DNA of 35,593 nucleotides from assembly GCA_035628505.1 (NCBI GenBank), contig DASPJR010000150.1, positions 1-35,593 on the forward strand, in the 5' to 3' direction. Origin of the DNA: DASPJR01 sp035628505 (lineage in GTDB: Bacteria > Planctomycetota > SZUA-567 > H5-PLA8). Position 1 is the first letter of the stretch. Every line of letters starts with the position of its first letter. Below, piece after piece: positions 30,069-35,593 of this stretch. Both the position numbers and the translations under genes were made by a program. The notes under the pieces were generated by a model, which was given only the letters and a program-made list of their open reading frames with translations, had not been told where the DNA came from and ran no database searches.

Positions 30069-33000
30069 ATGATGAGTCACCGAAACAACCGCATCCTGGT
30101 TCTTTCGCTGCTGGCCGCCCTGTTCTGCTGCTGGCTTTGGCTGAGTGCTTCGCAGCAGCCGCGTCCGCAAAACCCCGCGAGTCTCTCCTCCAGTCCCTCC
30201 GCTCAACCGGCACTCGTTTCGTCTCCTAACACGCAGTCTCAAAATGAAGTCACAGCCGAGGCCGCCGAAAAAAATGTGGAGCAGAAGGCTCTGCCCGTTT
30301 TTGACGAGCCCGCTGCGCTTGCCGCGATTCAGGATTTCAGCGCCTGGGCCGACGCCTACATCGATGCACCTGAAGCTCGCCGGGCTGAACTTGAAGCCGA
30401 TGGCGAAAAGAAAGCGCTCGCCCGCCGCGAACAGATGGCGCAGATGATTCGTGCCAATCCAAAGCGCGCGCTCGAGCTTGCCGCGCCATGGCGTTACCGG
30501 ACCGCTCTGCCTGAAAACATCCGCCGGCACCTGGAAGAAAAAATCAGCGCCAAAGGTACGCTCGGCATTATTGTCACGCGCTATTCCAGCACGCAGATGT
30601 CAAAGAAGAGCGCCGCGACGATCAGCGGCAAAAGTTACAACGCTCATGTCTACGGCCGCCGCGTCGATCAGATGATTCACAAGGACGTTCCGCTCTACGG
30701 GATCGCGCTCGGCAGCGAGCTGGCGCTCTCCGAAAATCCCGTGCGTCCTCTGGAGGCCGACGAAGCCCGCGCGTACCGGAAACTGAATGCCGGCGTGCGC
30801 GAAGTTTGCCCGGTGTCGAACGAAGATTCGCAGTCGAAGGAAGATGAAACGCTGGTCGAAGTCGCCGGCGAAGTTCTTTACCTCTGCTCAGGCGGCCACA
30901 TCATCACGCTGAACGATCAACTGATTGCGCAGGAAGGCGGAACGACTCCCGCGGCCGGCTCGAGCGGCCCCGTTGCCTCGGCCTGGACCACCGGCAACAA
31001 GACCGTTCTTTACATCATCGTGCGCTTTTCCGACCAGACCAATGAACCGCAGAGCCAGACCGATGCGACAAACATGATGAACACCGTCGCCAATTGGTTC
31101 AACGAGGTCTCGTACGGTCTGACCTCGATGACGCCAACGATCACGCCCTGCTTCGTGCTGCCGCAGAACGAAGCCTATTACAACACCAACGGCGACTACA
31201 CGCTGCAGGCCGATGCCCGGGCGGTTGCCAAGGCCAACGGCTACGATTACGCAACCTACAGTCTGGATGCCGTGCGCTGGAACGGTGGACCGGGCAGCTA
31301 TGGCGGGCAGGCCTACGTCGGCTCGCGCGGCTGCTGGCTGAAGAGCTCCAGCGCCGGCGTTGCCGAACACGAATTCGGACACAACTACGGCCTGTGGCAT
31401 GCCAACTACTGGAACGCGCCCAACGACACGGTGATCGGCCCGGGCAGCAACAACGAATACGGCGATCCGTTCGACGTGATGGGCGCCGCCGGCGGCGGAG
31501 CTCAGCATTTCAATGCTTACGAAAAGAACCGGCTGGACTGGATTCCCACGGCAAACGTCACCACAGTGACCGCCAACGGGACCTACCGCATCTACGCGTT
31601 TGATTCGACGTTCGACGCTGCCAATAAGTACGCGCTGAAGGTGGTCAAGGATTCGCAGCGCGATTACTGGGTGAACTTCCGCCAGAAATTCACCAGCAAC
31701 AAGTGGCTGATGAGCGGCGTTCAGCTTCTCTGGGACCCGTACAGCGGAAGTTCCGGCAGCCTCCTGCTGGATACGACTCCCAGCAGCCCCAGCGGCAAGA
31801 CCGACAGCGCCGTGGTGATCGGCCGCACTTTTTCCGATTACTCGTCCGACATTCACTTCACGCCTATCGCCAAGGGCGGCACGACGCCCGAGTCGATCGA
31901 CGTCGTCGTTAACAAGGGCACGTGGAAAACCGACCGCCCGCCGGTGCTCAGTCTGTCGGCCAGCGCCACCGCCGTTGCCACGAACACCAACGTCACATTC
32001 ACGGCAACAGCGAGCGATCCGGACGGCGACGCCCTGGCCTACGACTGGGATTTTGGCGATAACAATTTCGGAACGAACAGCAGCAGCGTGACCAAGAGCT
32101 GGTCCAGTGCACGCGAATACGTGGTGCGCTGCACCGTCTCGGACATGAAAGGCGGCACGGCCAGCCAGTCGATCGTTATCACCGTCGGAAGCCCGGCGAT
32201 CAACCGCATCAGCGGCACGGTACGCGATTCCAGTGGAAACCCGGTGGCGAATGTACGCGTCTGGAACGGCCTCAGCAGCACCGACGCCAATTATCGCTAT
32301 GCGTTTACCGGTACCGATGGCACGTACACGCTGGTCAGCCTGTCGAGCAGCGGAATCACCGTATCAGCCGCCAGGCCGGGCTGGACGCTGACGCCCTCCT
32401 TCACCAATCCAGTCACGCCCAGCGCCACTGGCAAGGATTTCACCGCCACACCGACGCTCTATACGATTGCCGGCAAGGTGACCACCGACGGAACGACCGG
32501 TCTCTCCGGCGCCGTTGTCAGCGACGGCACGCGCAGCGAGCCCACAGACGCCAGCGGCAACTTCACACTCTATAACGTTCCCAATGGCAGCTACACGCTC
32601 ACGGCCACGAAGTCCGGGTACAACCTGGTGCCGCACAATTTCTCCAACCCCGTCGCCGTCGACTACGCCAATGTCACATCTAAGAATTTTTACAACAACG
32701 TCCCGACGTACACCATCAGTGGCGAAATCACGGGCGTCGCGGCAGGTACGGCGGTCACTGTAACCGATGGCTACCGCACAACCACCAGCTACAGATCAGG
32801 TCAGGGATCCAGTGCCAAGACCGTCTATTCGCTCTCCGGAGTGCCTGCTGGAACATGGACGCTGCGCGCGTACATGACGGGCACGAGCTTCTCGCCCAGC
32901 GGCTGGAGCAATCCCCTGACGATCAGCGGCAGCACCACGGGAAAGAATTTCGCCGCGGACGCAACCGTGAAATACAGCATCAGCGGAACGGTCACGGACC

Positions 33001-35593
33001 TGGGTTCCGGCCTTTCGGGAGTCAGCGTCTCCACTGGGGCTGCATCCGCAACAAGCGATCCCAACGGCGGCTACTACATTGGCGGGCTGAGCAATGGAAC
33101 ATACACGGTCACGCCAAGCAAGTCCGGCTTCAGCTTCACTCCGGCAAACCGCAGCGTGACCATCAATAACGCCAACTCGACGGGGCAGAACTTTGCCACC
33201 ACCAACACCGACTCCCCGCCGACAGTGGCCACTCCGGCGAGCGCCACCCCCAATCCGGTGACGGCAAAGACGACCAACCTGAGCGTACTGGGCGCGGACA
33301 ACAATGGCGAAGCGGCTCTGGTCTACACCTGGAGCACCACGGGAACGCCCCCGGCTGCGGTAACGTTCAGCGTGAACAACGCCAACTCGGCGAAGAACAC
33401 CGTGGCGACGTTCAGCAAGGCCGGCAGCTACACGCTTCGTGCGACGATCAAAGATGCAAACAACGGGACCGTCACGAGCGACGTGGTGGTGAACGTCAAT
33501 CAGACCGCGTCTTCGGTGACGGTTGCTCCGTCGTCAGCTTCGGTGAGCACGGGTGCGACGCAGCAGTTCACTGCGACGCTCAACGACCAGTTCAATAACG
33601 CCATGTCCACGCAGCCATCCTTTACCTGGAGCGTGAGCGGCGGCGGTACGATCAACACAAGCGGATTGTTCACGGCCGGCGCGACAAGCGGCGGTCCGTT
33701 TACCGTCACTGCCACAGGCGGCGGGTTCAGCAGCAACGCGTCAGTTACCGTCACGGCACCGAACGGCCCCGGTTCGGGCATCCTGCGCGAATGGTGGACA
33801 GGCATCGCGGGCACGAACGTTTCGGACCTGACCGGCAACGCAAACTATCCGAACACGCCGAGCGGAAGCGTGGTGGTCACGAATCTCTTTGAGGCGCCGA
33901 CGGACTGGGCCGACAACTACGGAACACGCATGCACGGGTATTTCATCGCGCCCGTGACCGGCTCCTACTACTTCTACATTGCCAGCGACGACTCGAGCCA
34001 GCTCTTCCTGAGCACCGATGCGTCGCCCTCCAATAAAACTCAGATCGCCAGCGTCTCTGGCTTTACAGGCAGCCGCGAATGGACCAAGTATGCCAGCCAG
34101 AAGTCGGCCGCGCGCTCCCTGGTTGCCGGCCAGCGCTATTACATCGAAGCCCTGCAGAAGGAAGGCACAGGCGGCGACAACCTGGCCGTTGGCGTTGAAC
34201 TTCCCGGCGGCGGGCTGGAGAGGCCCATTCCGTACCACCGGCTGGATCCGTGGGTGGACAACCAGGTCGCGACAAAGCTGGCCTTCAGCGTGCAGCCGTC
34301 CAACACGCAGGCTGGCAGCAGCATCTCGCCGGCCGTAAAAGTTGCCATCCAGGATGCCAGCGGCGTCACCGTCTCGACGGCAACCAATGCCGTGACGATC
34401 GTTATCGGCACGAACCCCGGCACTGGTACGCTGGGGGGAACGCTCACCGTCAACGCCGTGAGCGGTGTGGCCACCTTCAGCAATCTCAGCATCGATAAAG
34501 CTGGAACCGGTTACACTCTGGTAGCTTCAGCCACGAACCTGACCAGCGCGACGAGCAACGCCTTCAATATCACTCTTCCGACGGTCGCCTTCAGTGCAAC
34601 CAATTCCAACGGCAGCGAAGCGACGACGACTGCGAACCTGGCCGTCACGTTGAGCGCCGCGTCAACGCAGAGCGTGAGCGTCAACTACGCCGTGACCGGC
34701 GGAACTGCGACCGGCGGCGGCACGGACTACACGCTCGCCAGCGGCACGCTGACGTTCAATGCTGGCGAGACGAGCAAGAACATCGCGATCGCTGTCGTGA
34801 ACGATACGATTCCCGAAGCGAATGAGACGATCCAGGTCACCCTCAGCAGCCCGGTGAACGCGAATTTGGGAACGAACACCGTTCACACGTATACAATCAA
34901 CGACAACGATGCCCCGAGTGTTTCGTTCAGCGCAGCGTCCTCGAATGGCAGTGAAGCGACCACGCCGGCGAATCTGGCCGTCACACTGAGCGTCGCGTCG
35001 ACGCAGAGCGTGAGCGTCAACTACGCCGTGACGGGAGGAACTGCGACCGGCGGCGGCACGGATTACACGCTGGCCAGCGGGACGCTGACGTTCAACGCCG
35101 GCGAGACGAGCAAGAACATCGCGATCGCCATCGTGAACGACACGATTCCCGAAGCGAATGAAACGATCCAGGTCACCCTCAGCAGCCCCGTGAACGCTGC
35201 GCTGGGAACGAACACCGTTCACACCTTCACAATTAACGACAACGACACACCGAGCGTTGCCTTCAGCTCAGCAGCCTCTAACGGCAGCGAAGCAACAACG
35301 CCGGCGAACCTGGCCGTCACACTGAGCGCCGCGTCAACGCAGAGCGTGAGCGTCAACTATGCTGTGACCGGCGGAACTGCGACCGGCGGCGGCACGGATT
35401 ACACGCTCGCCAGCGGCACGCTGACGTTCAATGCTGGCGAGACGAGTAAGAACATCGCGATCGCTGTCGTGAACGACACGATTCCCGAAGCGAATGAAAC
35501 GATTCAGGTCACCCTCAGCAGCCCAGTAAACGCGAATCTGGGAACGAACACTGTTCACACGTATACAATCAACGACAACGACGCGCCAAGCGT
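30069..35593 (+). CDS. Giant secreted metzincin-like protease/adhesin, 3' end beyond window
   Basis: The frame is open from ATG 30069 (GGAG 7 bases upstream) to the window end: at least 1841 residues, C-terminus missing. A signal anchor or signal peptide covers residues 1-30. A propeptide-like region reaches about 300. The peptidase domain follows, with the zinc motif HEFGHNYGLWH (His434, Glu435, His438, His444), the HExxHxxxxxH pattern of metzincins; FDVMGAAGGG just after may supply the Met-turn. Then come a PKD domain (about 623-708: DPDGDALAYDWDFGD) and four carboxypeptidase-regulatory-like units (starting about 711, 797, 881, 968). A PKD-like unit (from 1050), a Big-2-like unit (from 1145), a PA14 domain (about 1237-1382), an Ig-like unit, and at least three Calx-beta repeats from 1504 complete it. 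The family suggests an exported enzyme that binds polysaccharide or surfaces and may bind calcium. It may be controlled by the divergent PAS-AraC regulator. Confidence 0.9.
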   Translation, partial: MMSHRNNRILVLSLLAALFCCWLWLSASQQPRPQNPASLSSSPSAQPALVSSPNTQSQNEVTAEAAEKNVEQKALPVFDEPAALAAIQDFSAWADAYIDAPEARRAELEADGEKKALARREQMAQMIRANPKRALELAAPWRYRTALPENIRRHLEEKISAKGTLGIIVTRYSSTQMSKKSAATISGKSYNAHVYGRRVDQMIHKDVPLYGIALGSELALSENPVRPLEADEARAYRKLNAGVREVCPVSNEDSQSKEDETLVEVAGEVLYLCSGGHIITLNDQLIAQEGGTTPAAGSSGPVASAWTTGNKTVLYIIVRFSDQTNEPQSQTDATNMMNTVANWFNEVSYGLTSMTPTITPCFVLPQNEAYYNTNGDYTLQADARAVAKANGYDYATYSLDAVRWNGGPGSYGGQAYVGSRGCWLKSSSAGVAEHEFGHNYGLWHANYWNAPNDTVIGPGSNNEYGDPFDVMGAAGGGAQHFNAYEKNRLDWIPTANVTTVTANGTYRIYAFDSTFDAANKYALKVVKDSQRDYWVNFRQKFTSNKWLMSGVQLLWDPYSGSSGSLLLDTTPSSPSGKTDSAVVIGRTFSDYSSDIHFTPIAKGGTTPESIDVVVNKGTWKTDRPPVLSLSASATAVATNTNVTFTATASDPDGDALAYDWDFGDNNFGTNSSSVTKSWSSAREYVVRCTVSDMKGGTASQSIVITVGSPAINRISGTVRDSSGNPVANVRVWNGLSSTDANYRYAFTGTDGTYTLVSLSSSGITVSAARPGWTLTPSFTNPVTPSATGKDFTATPTLYTIAGKVTTDGTTGLSGAVVSDGTRSEPTDASGNFTLYNVPNGSYTLTATKSGYNLVPHNFSNPVAVDYANVTSKNFYNNVPTYTISGEITGVAAGTAVTVTDGYRTTTSYRSGQGSSAKTVYSLSGVPAGTWTLRAYMTGTSFSPSGWSNPLTISGSTTGKNFAADATVKYSISGTVTDLGSGLSGVSVSTGAASATSDPNGGYYIGGLSNGTYTVTPSKSGFSFTPANRSVTINNANSTGQNFATTNTDSPPTVATPASATPNPVTAKTTNLSVLGADNNGEAALVYTWSTTGTPPAAVTFSVNNANSAKNTVATFSKAGSYTLRATIKDANNGTVTSDVVVNVNQTASSVTVAPSSASVSTGATQQFTATLNDQFNNAMSTQPSFTWSVSGGGTINTSGLFTAGATSGGPFTVTATGGGFSSNASVTVTAPNGPGSGILREWWTGIAGTNVSDLTGNANYPNTPSGSVVVTNLFEAPTDWADNYGTRMHGYFIAPVTGSYYFYIASDDSSQLFLSTDASPSNKTQIASVSGFTGSREWTKYASQKSAARSLVAGQRYYIEALQKEGTGGDNLAVGVELPGGGLERPIPYHRLDPWVDNQVATKLAFSVQPSNTQAGSSISPAVKVAIQDASGVTVSTATNAVTIVIGTNPGTGTLGGTLTVNAVSGVATFSNLSIDKAGTGYTLVASATNLTSATSNAFNITLPTVAFSATNSNGSEATTTANLAVTLSAASTQSVSVNYAVTGGTATGGGTDYTLASGTLTFNAGETSKNIAIAVVNDTIPEANETIQVTLSSPVNANLGTNTVHTYTINDNDAPSVSFSAASSNGSEATTPANLAVTLSVASTQSVSVNYAVTGGTATGGGTDYTLASGTLTFNAGETSKNIAIAIVNDTIPEANETIQVTLSSPVNAALGTNTVHTFTINDNDTPSVAFSSAASNGSEATTPANLAVTLSAASTQSVSVNYAVTGGTATGGGTDYTLASGTLTFNAGETSKNIAIAVVNDTIPEANETIQVTLSSPVNANLGTNTVHTYTINDNDAPS
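34578..35593 (+). repeat. 336-bp tandem repeats encoding Calx-beta domains
   Basis: Three full in-frame copies begin at 34578, 34914 and 35250, and a fourth begins at 35586 and is cut by the window edge. The period is exactly 336 bases (112 residues). Each copy encodes one Calx-beta domain with GSEATT-ANLAVTLS, SVNYAVTGGTATGGGTDYT, FNAGETSKNIAI and HT-TINDND. Identity between copies is very high at the DNA level. Confidence 0.95.

Noticed and set aside
30888..31856. A 322-codon open frame on the minus strand, opposite the giant protease.
   Set aside because: It is an antisense shadow of a high-GC gene; the plus-strand frame has a clear signal peptide, zinc motif and domain succession, while the antisense translation shows no recognisable motif.
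34578..35593. Regular repeats considered as a CRISPR array.
   Set aside because: Units are 336 bases, directly abutting without unique spacers, in frame, and encode Calx-beta domains.

Overview
The window is about 57% GC by eye and comes from a bacterium that is most likely a member of the Planctomycetes-Verrucomicrobia-Lentisphaerae (PVC) group or a close relative. The evidence is gene content: a 'membrane-bound dehydrogenase' propeller fused to HEAT-like repeats and a PVC-type haem domain, a tandem ThuA protein, a DUF6797-like propeller protein, a LamG protein with an N-terminal zinc ribbon, and a very large secreted multidomain protease. No rRNA, ribosomal protein or other decisive marker is present, so the phylum is an inference. 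No transposase, integrase, CRISPR array or phage gene was seen. Gene density is high and no gap between genes exceeds 300 bases.

Region 1 (1-7888, minus strand) is one surface-glycan operon. Reading from 7888 downward it holds glucose-1-phosphate cytidylyltransferase, CDP-glucose 4,6-dehydratase, a zinc-ribbon sugar C-methyltransferase, an RmlC-like cupin epimerase, an RmlD-like SDR reductase, a two-domain family-2 glycosyltransferase, and a second glycosyltransferase cut by the window edge. The set predicts a CDP-activated, 6-deoxy, C-methyl-branched hexose that is made and then attached by the adjacent transferases. This is the most coherent pathway in the window.

Region 2 (8030-14827) holds a long membrane M48-type peptidase with an unexplained C-terminal extension (minus), a divergent secreted protein with one c-type haem motif (plus), and the large dehydrogenase/HEAT/haem protein (minus).

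Region 3 (14972-19595) holds tRNA-Thr(UGU), an unassigned secreted 899-residue protein that may be glycoside-hydrolase-like, a stand-alone PAS protein, and a further family-2 glycosyltransferase.

Region 4 (19596-24271, minus) holds the 1247-residue zinc-ribbon/TM/LamG protein and a secreted Lys/Ala-rich protein. Region 5 (24532-29143, plus) is an apparent operon of tandem ThuA protein, DUF6797-like propeller protein and an AlkA-type DNA glycosylase.

Region 6 (29134-35593) holds a PAS-AraC regulator. Across a 200-base control region with nested inverted repeats and repeated GTAAC boxes, it faces a huge secreted metzincin-like protease. That protease carries PKD, carboxypeptidase-regulatory, Ig-like, PA14 and Calx-beta modules and runs off the window. 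Its last 1 kb is an exact-period 336-bp tandem repeat. Overall the window combines surface-sugar synthesis with secreted haem, sugar-handling and adhesive/proteolytic proteins.
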